Below, piece by piece: positions 62,640 to 64,000 of a stretch of 64,000 nt of DNA. Within the stretch, counting starts at the first letter, position 1. Each line of letters opens with the position of its first letter. A program made the translations under genes and the position numbers. The DNA comes from Micropterus salmoides (Eukaryota; Chordata; Actinopteri; Centrarchiformes; Centrarchidae): the NCBI RefSeq assembly GCF_014851395.1, contig NW_024040374.1, positions 25,562,772-25,626,771 of the forward strand, given 5' to 3'. The notes beneath the pieces were generated by a model. The model searched no databases and was not told the DNA's origin. It saw only the letters and a program-made list of their open reading frames with translations.

Positions 62640-62748
62640 TTCTTGTCTCTCACTCATTCCTGTCCTCTCAACCCTGTAGTGGCTGGAGAACTGCAGGAAA
62701 ACATTTGGGGACAAAGACAGCAGCCAACGACTCAACACTCATGCACAG
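12553..62748 (+). CDS. fryl: FRYL (furry homolog-like) scaffold protein, spliced, 3' end beyond window
   Basis: Spliced gene for a Furry-family protein, a roughly 3000-residue HEAT/ARM-repeat scaffold. The family is known to bind and activate NDR/LATS (Tricornered-type) kinases with MOB proteins, acting in cell polarity, neurite patterning and mitotic chromosome alignment; FRYL has also been tied to Notch-related transcription. I traced 56 exons (2-57) with matching phases; from the ATG at 27230 they give 2882 open codons. The protein is collinear with vertebrate FRYL: the N-terminal MOR2-PAG1-type region (about residues 60-660), a middle region (about 660-1900), the C-terminal Furry domain (about 1900-2300), then an acidic Ser-rich tail and a terminal helical segment that starts here and continues past 64000. 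FRYL is preferred to its paralogue FRY by wording such as MSSITIDPELKPGEFV and SHQFDVVSPSHIW. Two alternative coding first exons lie upstream at 12553 and 19086. No break was found, so the gene looks functional. Confidence 0.97.
12897..13090 (+). mobile_element. tRNA-derived SINE
   Basis: A tRNA-like head with a box B match (GGGTTCAATTCCC, 12946-12958) and an upstream A-box-like stretch. A body with GTGTCCCTGTGCAAGACACT follows, then the teleost SINE tail AAGTCGCTTTGGATAAAAGC and GCTAAATGAATAAATG. The tail is shared by V-SINE/Mermaid-like teleost families. It lies 118 bp after exon 1a, on the same strand as fryl. Confidence 0.85.
13091..18150 (+). other. Intronic stretch without recognised genes
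   Basis: About 5 kb between exon 1a and the candidate exon 1b promoter. No frame shows family-like protein sequence or paired splice sites that I could support, and I saw no clear repeat. Confidence 0.6.
18160..19085 (+). promoter_or_regulatory. fryl: Candidate second fryl promoter and 5' UTR (exon 1b)
   Basis: Sequence upstream of exon 1b with a CRE/AP-1-like TGACGCATCA (about 18163), TGATGACATCA (about 18293), a CT-rich tract (18355-18372) and a GA-rich block near 18535. Together with the CT/GA strand asymmetry this resembles a neuronal-type initiator region with a long leader. The transcription start cannot be placed from sequence alone. Confidence 0.4.
19086..19158 (+). CDS. fryl: fryl alternative coding first exon 1b, FRY-type N-terminus
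   Basis: The ATG has an ideal Kozak context (GCCGCCATGC). The exon gives 24 codons plus one base, MLSLQDSVFFEISIK...SWSSS, and stops at a GTGAGT donor (19159). The motif SVFFEISIKSLLKSWS closely resembles the N-terminus of the paralogue FRY (QQDSGFFEISIK-type). Phase 1 matches exon 2, so the product carries these residues plus a 29-residue linker in front of MSSITIDP, 54 extra residues in all. Similarity to the paralogue argues that this first exon predates the FRY/FRYL duplication. Confidence 0.85.
20309..20342. repeat. (ACTC)n tetranucleotide microsatellite
   Basis: About eight tandem CACT/ACTC units. Confidence 0.95.
21757..21980 (+). mobile_element. Degenerate teleost interspersed repeat
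   Basis: Carries in order GCATGTTCTCCTTGTCTCTG, a CTCCAAAGATATGCAGG stretch, GCGTGAATGTGAGTTTGAA and GGGATTTACCCTGCTTCTCA. These are the landmarks of a very abundant fish repeat with a consensus such as 'gcatgttctccctgtg ... ccaaagacatgcaggtt'. The copy is old and no coding capacity remains. Its class (non-LTR-derived or Helitron-like) cannot be settled here. Confidence 0.75.
22429..22441. repeat. Poly-C tract
   Basis: Run of about 13 C bases. Confidence 0.9.
27141..27349 (+). CDS. fryl: fryl exon 2, contains the usual start ATG (27230)
   Basis: Acceptor TTTTTGCAG at 27140, donor GTGAGT at 27350. The first 89 nt encode a 29-residue linker (SAPVSSSVSRRRAPTS...NVAA), used only with exons 1a or 1b. 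The ATG at 27230 has a GCCGCC Kozak context and starts MSSITIDPELKPGEFVIK, the usual FRYL N-terminus. It enters in phase 1 and leaves in phase 0; from the ATG it gives residues 1-40. Confidence 0.95.
27350..27874 (+). other. Intron between exons 2 and 3
   Basis: 525 bp of ordinary intron; nothing recognised. Confidence 0.8.
27875..27928 (+). CDS. fryl: fryl exon 3
   Basis: 18 codons (residues 41-58), EKPLSRSLQRGEDAQFDQ, phase 0 to 0, between CACAG and GTCAGT. Nearly identical to the family's LSRSLQRGEDLQFDQ. Confidence 0.95.
27929..28989 (+). other. Intron between exons 3 and 4
   Basis: 1.06 kb. Short frames on both strands at 27.9-28.4 kb are not protein-like. Nothing else recognised. Confidence 0.8.
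28990..29129 (+). CDS. fryl: fryl exon 4
   Basis: Residues 59-105, LISSMSSIAEHCLP...RPRSSTKSKG; enters in phase 0 and leaves in phase 2 (GG split from A of exon 5). Start of the conserved N-terminal Furry region, with FDWYRRQSGTEDES intact. Confidence 0.95.
29252..29348 (+). CDS. fryl: fryl exon 5
   Basis: Residues 105-137, DEQHRDKDYLLERRDLAIDF and EVLKQ; phase 2 to 0, between TTTTGTAG and GTGAGC. The intron that follows carries the Tc1-like insertion. Confidence 0.95.
29455..30612 (+). mobile_element. Defective Tc1-like transposon with long terminal inverted repeats
   Basis: About 1.16 kb flanked by TA. The ends begin CAGGTGCGGGTCATATAA and, inverted, CAGGTGCTGGTCATATAA. Similarity between the two ends continues for about 200 bp, including TCAACTTTTTGAT-type and TTCACTTTTTGAATGGAATT blocks repeated within each arm, an IR/DR-like arrangement of fish Tc1 elements. 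Between them lies a broken transposase in the same orientation as fryl. It sits in an intron, so it should be removed by splicing. Confidence 0.92.
29774..30354 (+). pseudogene. Broken Tc1-like transposase
   Basis: Begins MGKTADLTAVQK with a helix-turn-helix (VIAKEAGCSQSSVSKHI) and a GRKRCGRKK basic stretch. The middle of the DNA-binding part is missing: RIVKQ runs straight into KTQRQKRLAWAK. The first catalytic Asp (FSDESKF) and the second (FQQDLA) remain. A frameshift lies near 30185, and the sequence is deleted after FQQDLA, so the third catalytic Glu is gone. It cannot make active transposase. Confidence 0.92.
31268..31347 (+). CDS. fryl: fryl exon 6
   Basis: Residues 138-164, IPLHPVPDVLVHEVLNLAF...KEG; phase 0 to 2, between GTCACAG and GTAAGT. 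Confidence 0.95.
31622..31702 (+). CDS. fryl: fryl exon 7
   Basis: Residues 164-191, YCGPNTSNVHIIADLYAEV...TQSK; phase 2 to 2, between TTGACAG and GTAAGC. Confidence 0.95.
31865..32033 (+). CDS. fryl: fryl exon 8
   Basis: Residues 191-247, FQAVRKKFITELKELRQKEQ and SIISLIMGMKFFRVKMYPVE; phase 2 to 0. Among the most conserved blocks of the N-terminal Furry region. Confidence 0.95.
32034..32879 (+). other. Intron between exons 8 and 9
   Basis: 846 bp, with a long TG microsatellite 65 bp after the donor. Otherwise nothing recognised. Confidence 0.8.
32098..32169. repeat. (TG)n microsatellite
   Basis: About 70 bp of uninterrupted TG, 65 bp downstream of the exon 8 donor. Confidence 0.97.
32880..32972 (+). 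CDS. fryl: fryl exon 9
   Basis: Residues 248-278, ECAQYFLEVKDKDVKHALAG...IPVAA; phase 0 to 0, between TTCTTAG and GTGAGT. Confidence 0.95.
33074..33172 (+). CDS. fryl: fryl exon 10
   Basis: Residues 279-311, AVKNEVNVPCLKNFVEMLYQ...RKKHSL; phase 0 to 0. The donor is GTAATA, weaker than its neighbours. Confidence 0.95.
33568..33669 (+). CDS. fryl: fryl exon 11
   Basis: Residues 312-345, ALYPLVTCLLCVSQKQFFLN...CLSHLK; phase 0 to 0. The optional 45-nt exon would join after this one. Confidence 0.95.
33670..38061 (+). other. Intron between exons 11 and 12 (4.4 kb)
   Basis: Holds one candidate cassette micro-exon at 35773. Otherwise AT-rich intron with no recognisable element or coding frame. 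Confidence 0.75.
35773..35817 (+). CDS. fryl: Candidate 45-nt cassette exon of fryl
   Basis: A pyrimidine-rich tract and CTCCAG precede ATGCCGTCT, and CTGCAG is followed by a perfect GTGAGT donor. The 15 codons, MPSNNSIRKQIETLQ, are phase 0 at both ends. They would insert between CLSHLK and NKDPKMSRV without changing frame, adding a basic/polar turn between two helical repeats. Skipping gives the usual family sequence, so it is probably alternative. Confidence 0.7.
38062..38165 (+). CDS. fryl: fryl exon 12
   Basis: Residues 346-380, NKDPKMSRVALESLYRLLWV...SNTVTQ; phase 0 to 2. The donor GTCAGT lies 18 bp upstream of a CTCA/CA microsatellite. Confidence 0.95.
38183..38250. repeat. (CTCA)n(CA)n compound microsatellite
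   Basis: Six CTCA-type units pass into a CA run of about 45 bp, directly behind exon 12. The HTHTHT frames over it are artefacts. Confidence 0.95.
38353..38461 (+). CDS. fryl: fryl exon 13
   Basis: Residues 380-416, SRLLSIVSALFPKGSRSVVP...IIQFIAQ; phase 2 to 0, between TTCCTAG and GTAAGC. Confidence 0.95.
38573..38659 (+). CDS. fryl: fryl exon 14
   Basis: Residues 417-445, ERLDFAMKEIIYDLLCVGKS...INPE; phase 0 to 0. The donor GTAAAG is modest. Confidence 0.95.
38768..38939 (+). CDS. fryl: fryl exon 15
   Basis: Residues 446-503, [20 protein letters not shown]...TDEEAKVIG; phase 0 to 1, donor GTAGGT. Confidence 0.95.
39013..39145 (+). CDS. fryl: fryl exon 16
   Basis: Residues 503-547, MSLYYPQVRKALDNILRHLD...KEPEDMIT; phase 1 to 2. 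The preceding intron is only 73 bp. Confidence 0.95.
39250..39357 (+). CDS. fryl: fryl exon 17
   Basis: Residues 547-583, [20 protein letters not shown]...IELLAK; phase 2 to 2. Confidence 0.95.
39469..39706 (+). CDS. fryl: fryl exon 18
   Basis: Residues 583-662, LTIHMDEELRGLAFTTLQAL through NKSHDVQ; phase 2 to 0. End of the highly conserved N-terminal Furry region. The tail SSNKSHDVQ begins a variable linker. Confidence 0.95.
39851..40027 (+). CDS. fryl: fryl exon 19
   Basis: Residues 663-721, GSSSGRSLSLERSPPLGVLH...ALGIGK; phase 0 to 0. Opens with a Ser-rich linker and returns to conserved helices at HVVEGLALVVLCS. Confidence 0.95.
40148..40234 (+). CDS. fryl: fryl exon 20
   Basis: Residues 722-750, GDEELAIDVMDRLSASVLES...GADQ; phase 0 to 0. 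Confidence 0.95.
40327..40595 (+). CDS. fryl: fryl exon 21
   Basis: Residues 751-840, TNLLYCPSGIDLQTLAEWSS through SPQVDI; phase 0 to 2, donor GTATGT. The block SHQFDVVSPSHIWVFAHVTQ favours FRYL over FRY. Confidence 0.95.
40938..41145 (+). CDS. fryl: fryl exon 22
   Basis: Residues 840-909, NSPINAKKVNSLNSSDSYIG, then a Ser-rich stretch and PPETLASTPDSGYSYDSK; phase 2 to 0. The Ser run is longer than I recall for mammalian FRYL. Confidence 0.95.
41389..41513 (+). CDS. fryl: fryl exon 23
   Basis: Residues 910-951, IVGTPSPSSLFKHIVPMMRS...RTNPVAF; phase 0 to 2. Confidence 0.95.
41610..41667 (+). CDS. fryl: fryl exon 24
   Basis: Residues 951-970, RELIEELNPIIKEALERRPE; phase 2 to 0, between CCTTCAG and GTAAGT. 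Confidence 0.95.
41770..41861 (+). CDS. fryl: fryl exon 25
   Basis: Residues 971-1001, NMKRRRRRDILRVQLVRIFE...GVISQ; phase 0 to 2. Carries the basic KRRRRR stretch typical of the family. Confidence 0.95.
41953..42125 (+). CDS. fryl: fryl exon 26
   Basis: Residues 1001-1059, TSGGLDGESHSLNSTLLEYV...IIQNVP; phase 2 to 1. Confidence 0.95.
42246..42406 (+). CDS. fryl: fryl exon 27
   Basis: Residues 1059-1112, HQRRTIFPQQSLRHSLFMLF...QYCALK; phase 1 to 0. Almost identical to the vertebrate family. Confidence 0.95.
42499..42609 (+). CDS. fryl: fryl exon 28
   Basis: Residues 1113-1149, AMSAVLCCGPVADNVGLSSD...DSQDKK; phase 0 to 0. Confidence 0.95.
42610..43431 (+). other. Intron between exons 28 and 29
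   Basis: 822 bp, AT-rich, nothing recognised. Confidence 0.8.
43432..43586 (+). CDS. fryl: fryl exon 29
   Basis: Residues 1150-1201, VHQLGCEAVMLLLELNPEQS...ANVFHN; phase 0 to 2. Confidence 0.95.
43688..43787 (+). CDS. fryl: fryl exon 30
   Basis: Residues 1201-1234, RDYQFDTVVLLNLILFKAAD...MQLLQ; phase 2 to 0. Confidence 0.95.
43909..44077 (+). CDS. fryl: fryl exon 31
   Basis: Residues 1235-1291, ILEPKLFRYAHKLEILRTDG...LTLPIFS; phase 0 to 1. Confidence 0.95.
44387..45115. mobile_element. Degenerate hAT-like teleost DNA element
   Basis: Begins GGGTGCTTTCACACATGTAG and continues with wording such as GGTCCAGACCAAGGGAAA and GTTCATGTTCACACTAAC. It ends among CCCAAACGAACCTCA and AGTCAAACCCAAC. 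These are landmarks of a common fish non-autonomous DNA element. It includes a poly-T run (44833-44858). The right end is degenerate and was not paired base by base. Confidence 0.55.
44833..44858. repeat. Poly-T tract
   Basis: About 26 T bases inside the repeat remnant of this intron. Confidence 0.95.
45423..45691 (+). CDS. fryl: fryl exon 32
   Basis: Residues 1291-1380, EVSQRIQTAHPGGRQVMLHY through MTAK; phase 1 to 0. Contains an acidic loop (GSGEDEEDVHERE) between conserved helices. Confidence 0.95.
45795..45935 (+). CDS. fryl: fryl exon 33
   Basis: Residues 1381-1427, YGDEFAWSEIENVWTTLADS...SLLPY; phase 0 to 0. Confidence 0.95.
46043..46211 (+). CDS. fryl: fryl exon 34
   Basis: Residues 1428-1484, VKRVVVYLGRDKTMQLLEEL...PSVTS; phase 0 to 1. 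The donor GTTAAT is weak, with an in-frame stop directly behind it. Confidence 0.93.
46321..46405 (+). CDS. fryl: fryl exon 35
   Basis: Residues 1484-1512, GTTSSSNTMVPGNDGHPESK...NMED; phase 1 to 2. A Ser/Asn-rich variable linker. Confidence 0.93.
46460..47301. mobile_element. hAT-like non-autonomous transposon
   Basis: Terminal inverted repeats TAGGGATGTCACGA (46460-46473) and, inverted, TAAGGATGTCACGA (47288-47301) differ at one base. The flanks GTTTGTTG (46452-46459) and GTATGTGG (47302-47309) match at 6 of 8 positions, fitting an aged 8-bp hAT target duplication. ATACC/GGTAT repeats lie just inside the ends. No transposase is encoded. A long GA/TA microsatellite fills the middle. Confidence 0.78.
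46733..47026. repeat. Compound (TA)n/(GA)n microsatellite
   Basis: About 290 bp of alternating ATAT and AGAG blocks inside the hAT-like element. Purine-rich on the + strand. Confidence 0.95.
47796..47908 (+). CDS. fryl: fryl exon 36
   Basis: Residues 1512-1550, YTHLDIYSGMNSNLNRQHHR...SYEEEK; phase 2 to 1, donor GTAAGA. The frame reading past the donor is intronic. Confidence 0.95.
47994..48144 (+). CDS. fryl: fryl exon 37
   Basis: Residues 1550-1600, SDSMPLYANWRLKVMDHNRP...GVPLH; phase 1 to 2. The preceding intron is 85 bp. Confidence 0.95.
48236..48339 (+). CDS. fryl: fryl exon 38, GC donor
   Basis: Residues 1600-1635, CNIAVILLTDLIVDHGVKVE...HAIFIG; phase 2 to 1. The only donor that keeps frame with exon 39 is GCAAGT after ATAG, so the next intron is GC-AG. 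The nearby GTAGTA would break the conserved IFIGFDH. Confidence 0.93.
48460..48642 (+). CDS. fryl: fryl exon 39
   Basis: Residues 1635-1696, GFDHQHPEVYEHCKRLLLHL...PELNLT; phase 1 to 1. Confidence 0.95.
48876..49077 (+). CDS. fryl: fryl exon 40
   Basis: Residues 1696-1763, GVQELLPDCQPSPMTDSGLS, then a poly-Ser patch and ALIEFITS; phase 1 to 2. The SSSSTSSSISLG linker is conserved in the family. Confidence 0.95.
49470..49591 (+). CDS. fryl: fryl exon 41
   Basis: Residues 1763-1804, RKRGPLWNHEDVSPKNPNIK...FRHSLS; phase 2 to 1, between TTTGTAG and GTCTGT. Confidence 0.95.
49674..49702. repeat. (TG)n microsatellite beside the exon 42 acceptor
   Basis: TG run ending about 14 bp before exon 42, where a pyrimidine tract would normally lie. 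Confidence 0.95.
49717..49904 (+). CDS. fryl: fryl exon 42
   Basis: Residues 1804-1866, GFQLESLLSEISLQTALSCS through DPGEEAQ; phase 1 to 0. The acceptor CCCTTCAG has only a short pyrimidine stretch because a TG repeat abuts it. Confidence 0.95.
49905..50341 (+). other. Intron between exons 42 and 43
   Basis: 437 bp with a short poly-T run near 50290. Nothing else recognised. Confidence 0.8.
50342..50436 (+). CDS. fryl: fryl exon 43
   Basis: Residues 1867-1898, GFVIELLLTLESGIDTLADT...ALAQ; phase 0 to 2. Confidence 0.95.
50572..51167 (+). CDS. fryl: fryl exon 44 (largest exon)
   Basis: Residues 1898-2097, 596 nt, phase 2 to 1. The first half is a basic, Ser-rich and probably disordered linker with several basophilic kinase-type sites (HTRSNS, RRRSNT, RTRSLS) and a Gly run. 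The second half, from NLMATVFWIAASLLESDYEF onward, begins the C-terminal Furry domain. It ends HTLVDPSQVA. Confidence 0.95.
51415..51683 (+). CDS. fryl: fryl exon 45
   Basis: Residues 2097-2186, GFPLNILCLLPHLIQHFDSP through LVTYLAE; phase 1 to 0. Core of the C-terminal Furry domain. Confidence 0.95.
51772..51912 (+). CDS. fryl: fryl exon 46
   Basis: Residues 2187-2233, LLEKGLPSMQQSLLQIIYSL...IIGKYVQ; phase 0 to 0. Confidence 0.95.
51913..52706 (+). other. Intron between exons 46 and 47
   Basis: 794 bp. The block 52256-52520 has open frames and an acceptor-like CTTACAG at 52255, but no supportable donor; see findings. Otherwise nothing recognised. Confidence 0.7.
52707..52907 (+). CDS. fryl: fryl exon 47
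   Basis: Residues 2234-2300, SPHWKEAQNILKLVVSRSAS through FHFDISE; phase 0 to 0. Longer frames around it include intron. Confidence 0.95.
53004..53165 (+). CDS. fryl: fryl exon 48
   Basis: Residues 2301-2354, TPIIGHKYGDQRTAAGRNGK...RPQLSQ; phase 0 to 0. Ser/Thr-rich linker after the C-terminal domain. Confidence 0.95.
53166..53747 (+). other. Intron between exons 48 and 49
   Basis: 582 bp, AT-rich, nothing recognised. Confidence 0.8.
53748..53822 (+). CDS. fryl: fryl exon 49
   Basis: Residues 2355-2379, RRTRERLMNVLSLCGPESGI then PKNPS; phase 0 to 0. Too short to show as a long frame; found from splice sites and family sequence. Confidence 0.93.
54025..54201 (+). CDS. fryl: fryl exon 50
   Basis: Residues 2380-2438, VVFSSTEDLDSTDQQTSLIP through VELEDAE; phase 0 to 0. 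Strongly acidic, with the conserved FGVFKDFDFLDVELED motif. Confidence 0.95.
54547..54555 (+). CDS. fryl: Candidate 9-nt micro-exon of fryl
   Basis: GAGTTGCAG lies between a long pyrimidine tract ending GCCACAAG and a perfect GTAAGT donor. It would add Glu-Leu-Gln between VELEDAE and GESMDNF in frame. Flanking splice signals this strong are unusual by chance and are typical of neuronal micro-exons. It is probably optional. Confidence 0.65.
54899..55099 (+). CDS. fryl: fryl exon 51
   Basis: Residues 2439-2505, GESMDNFNWGVRRRSLESMD...TRSGL; phase 0 to 0. The conserved VRRRSLES site and the acidic DTDESSEEE patch are intact. Confidence 0.95.
55100..56298 (+). other. Intron between exons 51 and 52
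   Basis: 1.2 kb. A TG/CG-rich simple repeat (55171-55231) and a poly-C run (about 55369) lie near the donor. The rest is AT-rich and unremarkable. Confidence 0.8.
55171..55231. repeat. (TG)n/(CG)n alternating tract
   Basis: Alternating purine-pyrimidine tract of TG and GCGC units, a potential Z-DNA former, 70 bp after exon 51. Confidence 0.9.
56299..56490 (+). CDS. fryl: fryl exon 52
   Basis: Residues 2506-2569, LNSDSATDETASNHVDSLQQ...SSQLPE; phase 0 to 0. The donor after CCTGAG is GTGCGA, a weak one. Reading through it gives VRSIGSNNKL... and a stop after 16 codons, a possible intron-retention end. Divergent Ser/Glu-rich tail. Confidence 0.88.
56491..58518 (+). other. Intron between exons 52 and 53
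   Basis: 2 kb. Contains a SINE remnant at 58285-58460, just before exon 53. No other element or exon recognised. Confidence 0.75.
58285..58460 (+). mobile_element. Truncated tRNA-derived SINE
   Basis: GGCGGCTATGGCTTAGAGCA and CCACTAATCGGAAGATC form the tRNA-like head. GTCGAAGTGTCCTTGGGCAA and the tail GTAAAGCGCTTTGAATGG and ATACAAGTAC match an abundant spiny-rayed-fish SINE. The middle is shortened compared with the family. It ends 58 bp upstream of exon 53. Confidence 0.8.
58519..58931 (+). CDS. fryl: fryl exon 53
   Basis: Residues 2570-2707, 413 nt, phase 0 to 2, between GTTACAG and GTAAGT. A fast-evolving acidic tail: DAVSMTAADELSSSVSEDTG, then DPQ/ETQ repeats and a Pro run, closing on the conserved EEDVTQALKELDERCEEEEA. 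The acceptor follows a SINE. Confidence 0.93.
59010..59605. mobile_element. Possible degenerate DNA transposon remnant
   Basis: The left part reads AATTTCACATCATGATTATA and CACGGTTATCAGTATTATCA; the right part has TGGTTATCATGGTAATAA and GGTTTATCATGAACGGTAAC. These are imperfectly inverted with respect to each other, as in eroded hAT-like elements. The ends were not resolved. Confidence 0.35.
60485..60509. repeat. (TG)n microsatellite
   Basis: Short TG run, about 25 bp. Confidence 0.9.
61027..61234 (+). CDS. fryl: fryl exon 54
   Basis: Residues 2707-2776, QDEGDADCFPEIQASPPPSP through FHVFSRLFQ; phase 2 to 0. The motif AFQPVAYDNEEEAWRCHVNQ is nearly invariant in FRYL. Confidence 0.95.
61349..61498 (+). 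CDS. fryl: fryl exon 55
   Basis: Residues 2777-2826, SIQRKFGSITHSSVHFLGER...LLDAET; phase 0 to 0. A poly-C run (61312-61323) lies in the preceding intron. Confidence 0.95.
61737..61835 (+). CDS. fryl: fryl exon 56
   Basis: Residues 2827-2859, LVSCGLLETLKFSVLELQEH...REAAEL; phase 0 to 0, donor GTAAGT. The last residue is Leu where I recall Gln in mammalian FRYL (AAEQW). Confidence 0.93.
61958..61991. repeat. (TG)n microsatellite
   Basis: TG run of about 34 bp. Confidence 0.95.
62562..62641. repeat. (TGTGCG)n(TG)n(T)n compound tract upstream of exon 57
   Basis: About seven TGTGCG units, then TG, then about 19 T bases, ending 38 bp before exon 57. Confidence 0.95.
62680..62748 (+). CDS. fryl: fryl exon 57, last confident exon in window
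   Basis: Residues 2860-2882, WLENCRKTFGDKDSSQRLNT and HAQ; phase 0 to 0. In the family the next conserved residues are of the ELCRRLYKLHFQ type. I could not find them before base 64000, so the remaining exons lie outside. Confidence 0.92.
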
Positions 62749-63071
62749 GTAGGAGTGAACACTTTCACTTTATTAATTGTAATTTGTGTTGCAACTGAAT
62801 GATGAAATAATGAATTTTGTAACCTCTGAGGACTCTGCATTAATACTTAAGGTCCTGCTGAAATGGGTGCATGTTTCTTGTTTGCTACAGCATGAATACA
62901 GTATGTGCAGTGCAAATCACTCGAGATGTCAGAAACCAAAAGGGAGAGAAATTTAGTTTTATGATGACGCTGCCTAGTTTTGCATTGGTTTGTCAGAATA
63001 CTGTTGGTTCTCCATCCATACAGCCAAGCAGATGGCTTCTTTTTAAACCATATTGGCATAAAGCAGTGCTA

Positions 63072-63185
63072 GTCAAGTCAGTTATATTTATATACCTTAA
63101 CATCACAAATCACCATTTGCCTCAAGGGGCTTTACAATCTGTACATCATACAATGCCCTCTACCCTTAGACCCTTGGCTACACAC
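63072..63185 (+). mobile_element. Teleost interspersed repeat fragment
   Basis: TCAAGTCAGTTATATTTATA is followed by ACAAATCACCATTTGCCTCA, GGGGCTTTACAATCTGTACA and CCCTCTACCCTTAGACCCT. These are landmarks of a repeat very common in fish introns and UTRs. Confidence 0.7.
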
Positions 63186-63621
63186 CACAGCAGATAGACT
63201 TTGAACAACGACCCACATTAAAACTCATGTAAACATTCATGCAAATGTCACTTCAGTCCAGTCCAGATGCTGGTGTGGTTCTTTTTAATACCACTAAGAA
63301 CAGGCTGTCTGCCTGCGACCTGTAGGCTACAGCACAGGTTTGTTTACTCTCATTCCCCTGCAGGGGCTCGGCCTGCCTGCTGTTGTCAATCAAACGCAGA
63401 CACCAACTCTTTTTTTTCCCCTATGTTTTTGATAAAGAAAATATATTAATACAATAAAATTAAAAACACGCTGACATTATTTTTGACTAAATGTGATTTC
63501 AGTTGGACTTTCAAAAACAATCTTGTAAGATTGCAGGTTTTATACAATTCTTCTACTTAATTTGTGAGAAATATTAGTTTTATTCACACCATGTTGATCA
63601 TAATATGTGTATATATTTTAG

Positions 63622-63678
63622 GAGATAATTAAGTCAAAGAGAATGAAGAGTGATGGGAATTTGAAGACCGATATTCAG
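63622..63678 (+). CDS. fryl: Weak candidate 57-nt cassette exon of fryl
   Basis: TATATTTTAG precedes 19 open codons, EIIKSKRMKSDGNLKTDIQ, ending in CAG before GTTTTC. It is phase 0 at both ends, so it could follow HAQ of exon 57. The donor is poor, and I do not recognise the sequence in mammalian FRYL. It may be chance. Confidence 0.3.
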
Positions 63679-64000
63679 GTTTTCCCACTTTTAACTCAGT
63701 TGTCCTCAGTTGCGTGGAGTCTTTGAATTTTGACTGAGCTTGAGTTCTTGCTCAGATCAATGGACTTCACGCTTACGTTAAAACTGATCAGTCAGTCTGT
63801 CTTTTACTCCACTGTCCTTCCTCCTCCTGTAGCCTCTACCATACATTTCCTTTCTCATAATACATGCTGTTATTCAGCCTCTTAGAATAAAGGTTTCTGT
63901 TACTGCTGAAGTGAGCTCACATGTGTTTTGGCACTGAACCTTCCCTGACCTATGTGAAGGGAAGATGACAAAACACCACTCCTTGCACGTCAGGTCACTG

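Larger units (their letters stand above)
61836..62679 (+). other. Intron between exons 56 and 57
   Basis: 844 bp with two TG-type microsatellites. The second, followed by poly-T, lies close to the exon 57 acceptor. Nothing else recognised. Confidence 0.8.
62749..64000 (+). other. Intron after exon 57, running off the window
   Basis: Contains a teleost repeat fragment (63072-63185) and one weak candidate cassette exon (63622-63678). Otherwise nothing recognised. Confidence 0.75.

Overview
The window is part of a ray-finned fish (teleost) chromosome. It holds essentially one protein-coding gene on the + strand: the 5' four fifths of FRYL (furry homolog-like), the large HEAT/ARM-type scaffold of the Furry/MOR2-PAG1 family. 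The teleost call rests on compact introns full of CA/TG microsatellites, teleost-type tRNA-derived SINEs, a Tc1-like transposon and several hAT-like or MITE-like elements, together with a FRYL protein that aligns collinearly with the vertebrate family. No second protein-coding host gene, rRNA, tRNA gene or CRISPR array was found on either strand.

Layout. Bases 1-400 are AT-rich upstream sequence. Bases 400-740 look like a TATA-less promoter with a non-coding first exon ending in a GTGAGT donor. Introns then occupy most of 0.7-27 kb, broken by two alternative coding first exons: exon 1a (12553-12778, 75 codons) and exon 1b (19086-19158, 24 codons, FRY-type N-terminus). Both end in phase 1 and splice in frame into exon 2 (27141-27349), which also carries the family's usual internal start ATG at 27230. 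From 27 kb to 62.75 kb there are 56 consecutive coding exons (2-57). All junction phases match, and from the exon 2 ATG they give 2882 codons without a stop or frameshift. Two extra cassette micro-exons (45 nt at 35773 and 9 nt at 54547) and one weaker candidate (57 nt at 63622) also keep frame. The C-terminal exons lie beyond base 64000.

Furry proteins are known as scaffolds and activators for NDR/LATS-type kinases with MOB cofactors, acting in cell polarity, neurite patterning and mitosis. Three predicted N-termini and the micro-exons suggest that promoter choice and splicing tune the protein. Introns hold a defective Tc1-like element (29455-30612), a hAT-like element with an imperfect 8-bp target duplication (46460-47301), a MITE (5598-6406), two SINEs and several further repeat remnants. 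I saw no sign of a wholly new system. The most interesting points are the alternative first exons, the micro-exons, a GC-AG intron, TG/T tracts beside splice acceptors, and candidate non-coding regulatory DNA.
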